Shown here: positions 45,029 through 53,452 of the stretch, one piece after another
Layout: the number at the start of each line of letters is the position of its first letter
Position numbering within the stretch: position 1 is the stretch's first letter
DNA from: JANQJA01 sp047947185
Lineage (GTDB): Bacteria > Pseudomonadota > Gammaproteobacteria > Pseudomonadales > Azotimanducaceae
Reading direction: 5' to 3'
Assembly: GCA_047947185.1 (NCBI GenBank)
Contig: CP170502.1
Span: forward strand, 3,472,001 to 3,536,000
DNA length: 64,000 nucleotides
Position numbers and translations under genes: made by a program
The notes under the pieces: model-generated
Databases searched by the model: none
The model's input: only the letters and a program-made list of their open reading frames with translations
Told to the model about the DNA's origin: nothing

Positions 45029-45526
45029 ATGAATACTGTGAACCTGCGGACACAATTGCGGGCATCTGATCGCCAATCAATTGGGGAGATCACTGCGTCC
45101 AGCGGCTTTTTCACCCCTGCGGAAGTGAAGATTGCGCTTTCCGTCTTTGACGATGCCATGTCGGGCGCAGAAGATTATCGTTACATCCTGGCTGAGAGCG
45201 ACGGCAAGGTTGTCGGTTATGCGTGTTTTGGCCACGACGAGCAGACGATTGACAGTTATGAGCTTTACTGGATAGCGGTCAGTGATACGCAACGAGGTAA
45301 AGGAATTGGCAAGTTGTTGCTTGGTGCTGTCGAGGCAAGAATTACAGCCGATGGTGGTGGCAGGCTGTATATAGAAACTGCAGGCCGTGACCAGTATCTG
45401 CCAACCCGCAGATTCTATGAGGAACAAGGATACGACCTGGTCGCAAACCTCGAAGACTATTACGCCCCTGGGGACGCGCGCGTCATCTACGCCCGCCGGG
45501 CCCCACCCCCGTCATCCCGACCGTAG
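45029..45526 (+). CDS. GNAT-family N-acetyltransferase
   Basis: About 165 residues from the ATG at 45029, 10 bp after ligase 2. It has the GNAT core: YELYWIAVSDTQRGKGIGKLLL, where the Q/R-x-x-G-x-G/A acetyl-CoA loop is QRGKGIG, and FYEEQGYDLV near the C-terminus. Pairing with kamA recalls AblA/AblB, which make N-epsilon-acetyl-beta-lysine in archaea and some bacteria. The final residues and the TAG stop (45524-45526) are supplied by the first unit of repeat array 2, so the natural C-terminus may have been altered. Confidence 0.85.
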   Translation: MNTVNLRTQLRASDRQSIGEITASSGFFTPAEVKIALSVFDDAMSGAEDYRYILAESDGKVVGYACFGHDEQTIDSYELYWIAVSDTQRGKGIGKLLLGAVEARITADGGGRLYIETAGRDQYLPTRRFYEEQGYDLVANLEDYYAPGDARVIYARRAPPPSSRP

Positions 45527-46445
45527 GCCCAGGGCCCCACCCCAGTCATCCCGACCGTAGGCCGTAGGCCGAAGCGGAGGGATCTCGCTTTTAGTCCCAA
45601 GGTTTCTCCACGCCGCGGCTGCGCCGCTCTGGTCGAAACGACAGAGAAACTGTCGTCCCGACTGGAGGCTCGCAGGGCCGCACCTCCTGTCGTCCCGACC
45701 GTAGGCCGTAGGCCGAAGCGGAGGGATCTCGCTTTTAGTCCCGAGGTTTCTCCACGCCGCGGCTACGCCGCTCTGGTCGAAACGACAGAGAAACTGTCGT
45801 CCCGACTGGAGGCCGCATGGCCCCACCCCAGTCATCCCGACCGTAGGCCGCAGGCCGAAGCGGAGGGATCTCGCTTTTAGTCCCAAGGTTTCTCCACGCC
45901 GCGGCTACGCCGCTCTGGTCGAAACGACAGAGAGACTGTCGTCCCGACTGGAGGCTCGCAGGGCCCCACCCCAGTCATCCCGACCGTAGGCCGCAGGCCG
46001 AAGCGGAGGGATCTCGCTTTTAGTCCCAAGGTTTCTCCACGCCGCGGCTACGCCGCTCTGGTCGAAACGACAGAGAAACTGTCGTCCCGACTGGAGGCTC
46101 GCAGGGCCCCACCCCAGTCATCCCGACCGTAGGCCGCAGGCCGAAGCGGAGGGATCTCGCTTTTAGTCCCGAGGTTTCTCCACGCCGCGGCTACGCCGCT
46201 CTGGTCGAAACGACAGCGAAACTGTCGTCCCGACTGAAGGCTCGCAGGGCCCCACCTCCTGTCGTCCCGACCGTAGGCCCAGGACCCCACCCCAGTCATC
46301 CCGACCGTAGGCCGTAGGCCGAAGCGGAGGGATCTCGCTTTTAGTCCCAAGGTTTCTCCACGCCGCGGCTACGCCGCTCTGGTCGAAACGACAGAGAAAC
46401 TGTCGTCCCGACTGGAGGCCGCAGGTCGAAACGACAGTGCAGCCG
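45511..46445. repeat. Repeat array 2: six ~143-bp hairpin-rich units
   Basis: GGTTTCTCCACGCCGCGGCT recurs at 45601, 45745, 45887, 46030, 46173 and 46351 (period 142-144 bp, with one longer step that holds an extra half-unit). Each unit contains CCCGACCGTAGGCC...GAAGCGGAGGGATCTCGCTTTT and GGTCGAAACGACAG...CTGTCGTCCCGACT, a hairpin with an AGAAA loop. The first copy overlaps the end of the GNAT gene. The gap to 46470 holds no gene. Confidence 0.9.
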
Positions 46446-46470
46446 TCGCTCCGGCCTTATCGACGACTGC

Positions 46471-46974
46471 CTACAACGCAGCAATCATCTGCTTGTACAC
46501 TTCCCTCGTCTGCTGGAACCGCTCAAAAGGAAACTTGATCGGCACACCCTCAAGCGCTGCCAGCAACATCATCAGGTGAGCCTCCCAGCCAGCACAGGAG
46601 CGGGCCATGTCCTCGTTATCCGGGACCGCTATTCGCAGTACCAGACGCGTGCCCCCGGCGACTGGCTCAAGTTCAAACCGGATGGGTCGATCGGGCTCCC
46701 CGCTGCTGCTCCAGGAATATTCCAGTACCTCGGGTGCATCAAACTCTGTCACGGTGCTGTCAATCACGATACCGCTGTCGACAAAATCCAGCCTGGCAAG
46801 GCCGCCGCGGCGTTTTTCAATAGTGCCCGGCGCAAGCCAGTTCACAAACTGTTCCGGCTCGGTCAGGGCTGCCCAGACGGTTTTGGGTTCATGGGCAATG
46901 GTTCTTGCCAGCCTTGCTTCAAAGTACCCATCCTCGTGGGTGATGGCCCCGGGTGCCTCATTGTTGTCTGTCAT
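46471..46974 (-). CDS. SRPBCC-family protein (AHSA1-like)
   Basis: About 167 residues from the ATG at 46974, with GGAGGG six bases upstream; a longer start at 47034 is less likely. The fold signature is AHSA1/START: ARLARTIAHEPKTVWAALTE near the start, EYSWSSSGEPD in the middle and a terminal helix with GWEAHLMMLLAALEG. Such proteins bind hydrophobic ligands or act as Hsp90-ATPase-like helpers. There is no signal peptide. Its 3' end abuts repeat array 2; it is divergent from the peroxiredoxin. Confidence 0.83.
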   Translation of the reverse strand: MTDNNEAPGAITHEDGYFEARLARTIAHEPKTVWAALTEPEQFVNWLAPGTIEKRRGGLARLDFVDSGIVIDSTVTEFDAPEVLEYSWSSSGEPDRPIRFELEPVAGGTRLVLRIAVPDNEDMARSCAGWEAHLMMLLAALEGVPIKFPFERFQQTREVYKQMIAAL

Positions 46975-47103
46975 CAATCTCCCTCCTGTCTGGCGAAGGC
47001 GCCTATTGAGGCATAAAGTCGGCTGCACTGCCATTGATCCGTATCAAAGACTGGCAGTGCAGCCTCCCGTGTGTAAAATCAGGTATCCCTGAAGGAGTAT
47101 TTC

Positions 47104-47634
47104 ATGAACTATTTGCTGCGTACCTGCGTTGCGCTGGGTTTTGCACTCTGCAGTACCATCGCTCTGGCTGCCCCTGAGGTTGGCGACCCTGCCCCGGACT
47201 TCAGTCTGATGGGCTCTGACGGTGTAATGCATTCACTGGCGGACTACCGGGGCAAACAGGCTGTTGTCATCGCGTTTTTTCCCAAAGCCTTCACCGGTGG
47301 CTGAACCATCGAATGCAAAGCGCTGCGTGACAGTGACAAGCAGATCAGGGCGTTTGATGTCGCCTACTTTATGGCCAGTGTTGACTCACCTGAAGACAAC
47401 CGGGGTTTTGCCGAGAAGAACGAGGCCACCTTCCCCATCCTTTCGGATCCCGAAAAGCAGATGACAGCCGCCTACGGGGTGCTGTCTGAGCGGGGGTTTG
47501 CCCGCCGCTGGACTTTTTATATCGATCCAGAAGGTATTATTCGGTACATCGACAAGGCAGTGAATCCGGGCACGGCGGGAGAAATGCTGGTCAGGAATCT
47601 GGATGAACTGGGCTTTGCAAAGGCTGGCGAATAA
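47104..47634 (+). CDS. Exported peroxiredoxin with in-frame TGA (probable selenoprotein)
   Basis: 176 codons read through TGA at 47302-47304 (codon 67). A signal peptide (cleavage near ALAAPE, residue 23) sends it to the periplasm. The AhpC/TSA thioredoxin fold is complete: VGDPAPDFSLMG, then FFPKAFTGG, then the TGA in the position of the peroxidatic cysteine (FFPKAFTGG-C-T in relatives), then TIEC with C71, and VDSPEDNRGFAEKN to the end without another stop. Homology continuing unbroken after the TGA argues for selenocysteine rather than decay. A weak hairpin (47323-47326 with 47340-47343, loop starting GU) is in the range for a bacterial SECIS. Confirmation needs selA, selB and selC in the genome. 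Confidence 0.8.
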
Positions 47635-47650
47635 TTAGGCCAGGTGCTGA

Positions 47651-48859
47651 TCAGCGGGAGTCGGCAACCCCAAAGCAGCCGTGAAAGACGGCCAGATTGG
47701 CGGGTGGAAACGGCTGCGCCTCAGAATAGAGTGACGCTGGTCGGTCGAAGCGCTGGGTGATTCTAATGGAATGGCTGATCGGCGAACCCTCCTCGAGACG
47801 AGGTCGGAATCTCGCCTGTGAATACAGGCGTGCCGCCAGCAGATTAACCTGGGGAGTGGCGTTGCTCTCAAGGATAGTAAGCGCTTTGACGCGACCGTTT
47901 TCCAGAACTGTTAACTCGAACTGGATGACATAGTTGTGGTAGTCCTGCCGGCGCGATAGTTCATCAACTCGCGCCTCACAAAACGGTAGCGGCGAACCAA
48001 TCAGGCTACCGGGCGGAATTGGCGCATCTCTGGAAGGGAGGGTCTGGCGCCTGTTGCTTGCATGTACCATCAGGTCACGGTAGGTACGCGCCATACGGTC
48101 GCTGCTTGAAACGCCAAGCAGCACCGGTACCTCTGCAACTCCGGGAAGTCGGGAATCGGCCAACTGATACAGTACCTGTGCTGCACCGGCGTCCCCTTGC
48201 ATCAGCAGCAGGTCACCCGCCGTGACCAAAGCCATCGACTGTTCGACATTGTCAGCAGCCTGGTCCCGGGCCAGTTGGTGGACGATCTGCTCAAGTTCCT
48301 TGTTCCTGCAGCACCGCCCATCAAGGTAGTCAGTATAGGCGAGAGCAGTTGCCGGGCGCACGAGTGACAGCTGAGGTGCATTGTTGGCAGCAAGCAGCGT
48401 GAATGCCTCGGAATAGAGCTCACGTGCGTCGGCATACATGGCGCGCAGCTGGTACCAGTCGCCAAGAGCCAGTAGTTCCGGCGCCAGCCCCGGGTTGTTG
48501 TGGCCGTAGTGCCGACGATAAAGGTCCAGTTTGAACTGACGCAGGCGCGTGGTTCCGCCAAGATCTCCCATTGACAATCGCACCTGGCTCATCAAGTCGA
48601 CAACCGTTGCCTGTCTCAGGGTGTGGACGCCAAACGCCCGATGAATCAGGTGCTGGGCTTCCTGCAGGAGATCAAGTGCAGGCTGATACTCTGCGTTTTC
48701 CAGGGCGACCTGTCCCTGCTGGATCAGGGCATGAACCCGCTGCTCCAGCACCACGACATCCGTAGCGAGCAATTTCGGCGCAGTCTGCGTCACCGGGTCG
48801 GCCAACACGGCTGGCGCTAGCAGGCAGACGATTAATACGACTTTGTATGAGAGAGGCAT
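47651..48859 (-). CDS. Exported TPR-containing protein with TonB-like C-terminal domain
   Basis: A 402-residue protein with a signal peptide (to about residue 20, VLADP). A helical TPR-like region covers about 30-250 (ALENAEYQPALDLLQEAQ, LADSRLPG). The C-terminus (about 300-385) has a TonB-type fold: VIQFELTVLENGRVKALTIL, LAARLYSQARFRPRLEEG. It is likely a periplasmic scaffold. It is convergent with the peroxiredoxin gene. Exact partner unknown. Confidence 0.72.
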   Translation of the reverse strand: MPLSYKVVLIVCLLAPAVLADPVTQTAPKLLATDVVVLEQRVHALIQQGQVALENAEYQPALDLLQEAQHLIHRAFGVHTLRQATVVDLMSQVRLSMGDLGGTTRLRQFKLDLYRRHYGHNNPGLAPELLALGDWYQLRAMYADARELYSEAFTLLAANNAPQLSLVRPATALAYTDYLDGRCCRNKELEQIVHQLARDQAADNVEQSMALVTAGDLLLMQGDAGAAQVLYQLADSRLPGVAEVPVLLGVSSSDRMARTYRDLMVHASNRRQTLPSRDAPIPPGSLIGSPLPFCEARVDELSRRQDYHNYVIQFELTVLENGRVKALTILESNATPQVNLLAARLYSQARFRPRLEEGSPISHSIRITQRFDRPASLYSEAQPFPPANLAVFHGCFGVADSR

Positions 48860-48911
48860 TGTCCCTGCATATTAAGCAATCTTTACCGTCTGTTAAGAGA
48901 TGGTTAGGAAC

Positions 48912-48945
48912 TTCCATCAGATTTCCATCAGATCTTTATAAAGAT
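48912..48945. repeat. Direct repeat and palindrome upstream of the TPR/TonB-like gene
   Basis: TTCCATCAGAT occurs twice in a row (48912-48922 and 48923-48933), overlapping the perfect 14-bp palindrome ATCTTTATAAAGAT at 48932-48945. It lies 53-86 bp before the minus-strand gene's start and could be a regulator-binding site. Confidence 0.35.
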
Positions 48946-49019
48946 GTGCCGTCGCGTGGCAGAGACTCCGGTGAGTAGAAGCTGGCATGGAGTCATAGTC
49001 GACCGGTTAGTACCGGGTC

Positions 49020-49661
49020 TCAGGCGATGGTTGCTGCCTCGTGGTAGACAAGACCTTCAAATGGCCCCACACCGCCCTTGTAATGTACTGCAGCCCAGCC
49101 ATCTTCTTGTAGCAATAGCGCCATAATTAAATCGTTATCCTGGTCAAGTGCCAGCGTGGTTGTTGGATCCAGGCCCATCAGGTGGGAGATCATCGCCTTG
49201 CCGATCATGCCGTGTGAAACAATGGCAATGTTGCTTTCGGTCATGCTAACGATTGATTCAAGGAGCGGCGCGGCCCGAGCAATCATGTCAGGGTAGTTCT
49301 CGCAGGCTGGGCCGCGAAAGTGAAACCTGTCTGCCTGTAGTGCGGCCCATTCATTAGGCCATTTTTCGGCGACTTCAGCATAAAGGTGTCCACTCCAGTC
49401 CCCGCAGTCCCATTCCATCAGGCGTGCATCGAAGGTAATCGGCAGATCGAGAAAACGATTGATAATATCTGCGGTCTGTCGCGTCCGGTCCAGTGGTGAA
49501 GCGAAGAGCGCGTCAATCTCGAGTCGCGCGAGGAGTTGCCCATTGACCTCTGCCTGGCGTCGGCCGCGTTCGTTCAGGTCAGAGTTCCACTGCCCCTGCA
49601 TTCGCCTTATGGCATTCCACTCGGTTTCGCCGTGACGAACGAAATAGATGGTTTTGGTCAT
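49020..49661 (-). CDS. Histidine phosphatase family protein (phosphoglycerate mutase-like)
   Basis: About 213 residues from the ATG at 49661 (AGGA upstream); a TTG start at 49679 adds six residues and is less likely. The catalytic motif is VRHGETEWN near the N-terminus; LNERGRRQAE and FASPLDRTRQTADII follow, and IVSHGMIGK supplies the second histidine. It is a cofactor-dependent broad phosphatase of the GpmB/CobC type; the natural substrate is not determined. Confidence 0.88.
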   Translation of the reverse strand: MTKTIYFVRHGETEWNAIRRMQGQWNSDLNERGRRQAEVNGQLLARLEIDALFASPLDRTRQTADIINRFLDLPITFDARLMEWDCGDWSGHLYAEVAEKWPNEWAALQADRFHFRGPACENYPDMIARAAPLLESIVSMTESNIAIVSHGMIGKAMISHLMGLDPTTTLALDQDNDLIMALLLQEDGWAAVHYKGGVGPFEGLVYHEAATIA

Positions 49662-49753
49662 GGAAGGTCCTGCTGGCAACTTTCAAATGAATCCGATCAT
49701 ACTATGTGGCGGTAGAATGAGGTGTTCTGGAGCGTGCATTTGGACCTTCTCGC

Positions 49754-50365
49754 GTGGATTTTGAGGATTTGACACTGGTTGATGGCAGGCTGCGCCTATG
49801 GCGCGGGTTTCTCGCTGCCAACGCTGCCGATGACTATTTTAACGCCCTGGGTCGGGAAGCGGCCTGGGAGCAGTCCGTCATTCGGATCTACGGGCGCGAG
49901 TGTCCCATTCCCCGTCTTAACGCCTGGCACGGGGACCCCGGCGCTGCCTACACCTACTCGGGCAGGTGCTTTCAGCCGCATCCCTGGACGCCCGCGCTGC
50001 TTGAGGTCAAGCAGAGAATCGAAAGTCTGACCGATGCTGCTTTCAACAGCGTGCTGGTCAACCTGTACCGTGACGGTAACGACAGCGTGTCCTGGCACAG
50101 TGATGATGAACCCGAACTGGGCCAGAATCCGGTAATAGCGTCGGTCAGCCTGGGGGCCGAGCGCAAATTTGTACTGAAGCACAAACGTCGTCGGGACCTG
50201 CCACCGGTCAATCTCTGGCTACCCACGGGTTCACTGCTCCTGATGTCAGGTGAAACCCAGCACCACTGGACGCACCAGGTGCCCAAGACCAGAAAATCCG
50301 TGGGACAACGCATCAACCTGACCTATCGCCTTGTTCGACACATGGCTACCAGGGCTGCCAGTTAG
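49754..50365 (+). CDS. AlkB-like 2-oxoglutarate/Fe(II) dioxygenase
   Basis: A 203-residue protein starting with GTG. The iron ligands are H115 and D117 (WHSDD) and H174 (WTHQVPK); R186 and R192 in RINLTYR bind 2-oxoglutarate. RLNAWHGD and TYSG fit the nucleotide-recognition lid of AlkB-type enzymes. It would remove alkyl groups from DNA or RNA bases by oxidation. It is alone, with no Ada regulator nearby. Confidence 0.9.
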   Translation: MDFEDLTLVDGRLRLWRGFLAANAADDYFNALGREAAWEQSVIRIYGRECPIPRLNAWHGDPGAAYTYSGRCFQPHPWTPALLEVKQRIESLTDAAFNSVLVNLYRDGNDSVSWHSDDEPELGQNPVIASVSLGAERKFVLKHKRRRDLPPVNLWLPTGSLLLMSGETQHHWTHQVPKTRKSVGQRINLTYRLVRHMATRAAS

Positions 50366-50409
50366 AGGTTCTGCAATTCCTCCTGTCACCGGGCTGGTCG
50401 CGCTAATGT

Positions 50410-51330
50410 TCAGGCGCTTGCGTTAATGCTCTCCAGGACCTCGGCAAGAAACAGCCGTTTGTAGTCCTGGTACACACAGGAAGAATGCGGCGTAATCATG
50501 ACGTTGGGCAGGCGCCAGAGTGCAGAGTTGGGTGACAGGGGTTCCTCGTCAACAACATCCAGAAACGCGCCTCCGATATGATTCGCCACATGACACAGTG
50601 CGTCGCTTGAAACTGCATTACCCCTGCCAAAGTTGTAAATGTAGGCGCCCGGCTTGCAGCGCCGGAGCCTGGTCTCACTCATGAGCCCATCCGTGCTCTC
50701 ATCGCCGGGCAGCACCAATGCAACATGGTCCGCCTGGGGCAGGAACTCATCAAGGTCGCTGGCGGGGATAACCTCAACCCCTTCAAGGGCAATGGGAAGT
50801 CGGGTCACATCCCGCTTGAAACCGAGTACCCGCGCACCTGTTCGGCTGATGAGATTGGCGCAGTGGCTACCGATATGGCCGAGCCCGACAACCATCACGG
50901 TCTGTGTCCGGAGCAGGCGGGCATTACGCTGCAGGTTTCTATCCCATGCACGCAGGGCAAAATTCCGAATCATGGCCGGCATCTGATGATTCATGAACAG
51001 GATTGCGCTGAGCAGGGATTCCGCAATCAAGGGTCCGTGAAACGAACCGTGCACCACCCTGACCCGTCCGGAAGGATCGGGCTCAACCCATTCACTGCCG
51101 GCCGCGGGCGTGAATACTGCCTGCAGGGAGGGACAGGCCGCGTACCAGTCAGCCGGGAAATGCCACGCCAGGACATAGTCTGCATTGCCAGCGTCCCGCA
51201 GGAAACTCGCGGCATCAACATGAAACCAGAGCTTTGCACCGGGTACATGCTGGCGAAACTCGTCGAAGTCGTCCCGGCTGAAGTCGAAAGCATCAACTTC
51301 TGGCCACCAGAGTAAAACGTGAATGTTCAT
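50410..51330 (-). CDS. D-2-hydroxyacid dehydrogenase (glyoxylate/hydroxypyruvate reductase A-like)
   Basis: A 306-residue NAD(P)-dependent enzyme. The nucleotide-binding loop is VVGLGHIGSH (about 148-157). A catalytic-type histidine is in ITPHSSCVYQ near the C-terminus, with an arginine and DEEPLSPNSALW before it, the GhrA pattern. It reduces glyoxylate, hydroxypyruvate or related 2-ketoacids. A glyoxylate link to isocitrate lyase is plausible but only inferred. Downstream is a phosphatase-like gene on the same strand in the reverse order. Confidence 0.87.
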   Translation of the reverse strand: MNIHVLLWWPEVDAFDFSRDDFDEFRQHVPGAKLWFHVDAASFLRDAGNADYVLAWHFPADWYAACPSLQAVFTPAAGSEWVEPDPSGRVRVVHGSFHGPLIAESLLSAILFMNHQMPAMIRNFALRAWDRNLQRNARLLRTQTVMVVGLGHIGSHCANLISRTGARVLGFKRDVTRLPIALEGVEVIPASDLDEFLPQADHVALVLPGDESTDGLMSETRLRRCKPGAYIYNFGRGNAVSSDALCHVANHIGGAFLDVVDEEPLSPNSALWRLPNVMITPHSSCVYQDYKRLFLAEVLESINASA

Positions 51331-51342
51331 AGCGGATGCTGC

Positions 51343-51876
51343 CTATTGGCGGGTAGCCAGTGCCTCGTTGATGAAGCTGCGCCACTGCGGATACTCGGCG
51401 AAAGCAGCGTCATCCCAGATGGCGAGCAGGTCGGCCCGCGCCACCTCCTCGTCAACACCCTCCCGCAATACTCGGTACAGGAAGGTAAACGCGGAAGCAC
51501 GATAGTTGGCAAAACAGTGAACCAGCGTCCTGCGCCCACCCCTGGCATCCATCACGGCAAAAAAGAGATTAAGGTCTGCCGGTGTAGGGTTATCCCAGGC
51601 AACCGGAATCTGGACATAACTCATACCTGCTGATGTCACGTGGAAGGCTTCTTCCCCGTTGCGTGCCTGATCTGCTGTCGCCAGGTTGATGACGAGTTCA
51701 GTCTTGTCGCGACTGAGACCGGGTACCTGCACCGGAAACACCTGGCCGGCCGTGGCCAGGCTGTCAGAGACCCTGTGGTAGTTGTAAATATTGTCCGGAT
51801 CCGGCGCGTCGGCTGCAGCCTGCGCAAATGGCGCCAGCAGGGCCGTCAGTAGAAGTATGGCAAACCGTTTTGGCAT
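51343..51876 (-). CDS. Exported protein tyrosine phosphatase-like protein
   Basis: A 177-residue protein with a signal peptide (cleavage near AQAAADA, residue 22). The phosphatase-like signature is HCFANYRAS, where cysteine and arginine are four residues apart (C-x4-R) instead of the usual five. GMSYVQIPVAWDNPTPADL and the LINLATADQ-type strands fit the dual-specificity phosphatase fold used in some bacterial DUF442-like proteins. The activity may differ from phosphate removal. It lies 13 bp upstream of the D-2-hydroxyacid dehydrogenase start on the same strand. Confidence 0.78.
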   Translation of the reverse strand: MPKRFAILLLTALLAPFAQAAADAPDPDNIYNYHRVSDSLATAGQVFPVQVPGLSRDKTELVINLATADQARNGEEAFHVTSAGMSYVQIPVAWDNPTPADLNLFFAVMDARGGRRTLVHCFANYRASAFTFLYRVLREGVDEEVARADLLAIWDDAAFAEYPQWRSFINEALATRQ

Positions 51877-52089
51877 CTGGCTGTTACCCTGAGTCGGTGA
51901 TCGAGGTACCTATTGTGCCACTGCGGTGCGCAGTCATCGACCAGGGCCTGCACCCCGGGGGGCCGACATCCTGTCAGCCCGGGACCTCACTTCCTTGTCA
52001 GTAGACAATCATGCCCATTATGATCCGCCGGTGTATGGGAAATAAGCCACCATTGGCGTGAGAGATTTCTGACGTCTGCCGGCACCTGA

Positions 52090-53388
52090 ATGATGTTGTC
52101 TCCAGTCTGGCCATTTGACGTCAAGCGTACGCCCTTCTTTTATGGTTGGGTCATCTGGCTGTTCAGTACGCTGGGTTTTCTGCTGAGTGTACCCGGCCAG
52201 ACCATGGGTATGGCGGTCTTTACGGACCCGTTTATCGAGGTGCTTGGCCTTACCCGTACGCAGCTTTCCATGGCGTACCTGGTTGGCACCGTGAGTTCGT
52301 CGCTGTTTCTTACCGCGGCCGGGCGCTGGTACGACCGCCTGGGCGGCCGCATCATGCTGGCAGTGTCGAGCTTTGCCCTGGGTGTGATGGTCCTCTACAT
52401 CAGCTTTTCGGGTGACATCGCGAGCCTGCTGGGTGGTGGCACGACGGTCACTTTCCTGGTTATCCTGCTGGGATACTTTGGTGTCCGCTTTTTTGGCCAG
52501 GGTGTCATGACCAGTGCGGCCCGCAACGTCCTGCTGGTCTGGTTTGTCAAACGCCGGGGCCTCGTCAGCGGTGTCCGTGGTGTGTTTGTCTCGCTGGGTT
52601 TTTCCCTGGCGCCCCTCCTGCTCGCTTTTATGATCGCCAGCGCCGGGTGGCGTGGGGCACTCTGGATGATGGCGGGTGTGGTAGGGGTTGTTTTTGCCCT
52701 GCTTGCGCTGGTTTTTGTGCGTGATTCGCCGGCGCAGTGTGGACTCATGCCGGATGGTGCCCCCTGGCGAGATGACAGTGAACAGGCGGCGCCTGCTGTC
52801 AGCAGCATGGCGCTTGCGCAGGCCCGTCGGACGCCGGTGTTCTGGATCTATTCCCTCTCACTTTCAATGCACGCCCTGTTTGGCACTGCGCTGACCTTTC
52901 ACGTGGTATCCATATTTGCCGAGGCCGGACGGGGCCGCGAGGAAGCTTTTGGTTATTTTCTTCCGGCGGCGGTTTTTTCCACGACGGTCAACCTGCTGGC
53001 TAGTTATGTGGTGGACAGGCATCCACTCAAACCTTTCCTTGTGCTGATGCTGCTTTGTTTTATCGCCGGTGCCACGGGCCTGCTGTTTCTTGAGGCCTTC
53101 TGGGGTTTCTGGCTGTTGGCGGCCGGCTTTGGCGCCGGTGACGGGCTCTGGGGCGTAATCTCCAACCTGGCGTTTATCCGCTTTTTTGGTCCTCTCCATC
53201 TCGGAGAGGTGAGCGGTTTCAACACGTCCCTGACCGTGTTCGCGAGCGCCATAGGACCAGCCGCGTTTAGCCTAGGGCTCGACTACTTTGGCGCCTATGA
53301 CCTGCCAGTCTCGGTGTGCCTCGGGGCACTGACGTTGCTACTGGTTGCCGCCATACTGGTTCGGCAGCCGGAACTGGTGCACGAATAG
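52090..53388 (+). CDS. Major facilitator superfamily transporter
   Basis: A 432-residue protein with 12 predicted transmembrane segments and the loop motif GRWYDRLGGR after segment 2, typical of MFS. N-terminal FYGWVIWLFSTLGFLLSVPG resembles the monocarboxylate/oxalate-formate branch. Cargo is not determined. It stands alone; the 213 bp upstream show no clear promoter beyond a GC-rich stretch. Confidence 0.87.
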   Translation: MMLSPVWPFDVKRTPFFYGWVIWLFSTLGFLLSVPGQTMGMAVFTDPFIEVLGLTRTQLSMAYLVGTVSSSLFLTAAGRWYDRLGGRIMLAVSSFALGVMVLYISFSGDIASLLGGGTTVTFLVILLGYFGVRFFGQGVMTSAARNVLLVWFVKRRGLVSGVRGVFVSLGFSLAPLLLAFMIASAGWRGALWMMAGVVGVVFALLALVFVRDSPAQCGLMPDGAPWRDDSEQAAPAVSSMALAQARRTPVFWIYSLSLSMHALFGTALTFHVVSIFAEAGRGREEAFGYFLPAAVFSTTVNLLASYVVDRHPLKPFLVLMLLCFIAGATGLLFLEAFWGFWLLAAGFGAGDGLWGVISNLAFIRFFGPLHLGEVSGFNTSLTVFASAIGPAAFSLGLDYFGAYDLPVSVCLGALTLLLVAAILVRQPELVHE

Positions 53389-53408
53389 CCGCACCAACCA
53401 GTCAATCC

Positions 53409-53452
53409 ACCCATTCGGGTCCACCCTTTCGGGTCACACCCATTCGGGTCAC
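53409..53452. repeat. Three short palindromic direct repeats
   Basis: ACCCATTCGGGTC, ACCCTTTCGGGTC and ACCCATTCGGGTC follow each other with a 14-15-bp period. Each is an ACCC...GGGT mini-palindrome. They lie between the MFS stop and gpsA; their role is unknown. Confidence 0.6.

Noticed and set aside
47302..47304. Simple nonsense mutation making the peroxiredoxin a pseudogene
   Set aside because: The TGA replaces exactly the catalytic cysteine codon and homology continues unbroken; kept as an alternative only if Sec genes are absent.
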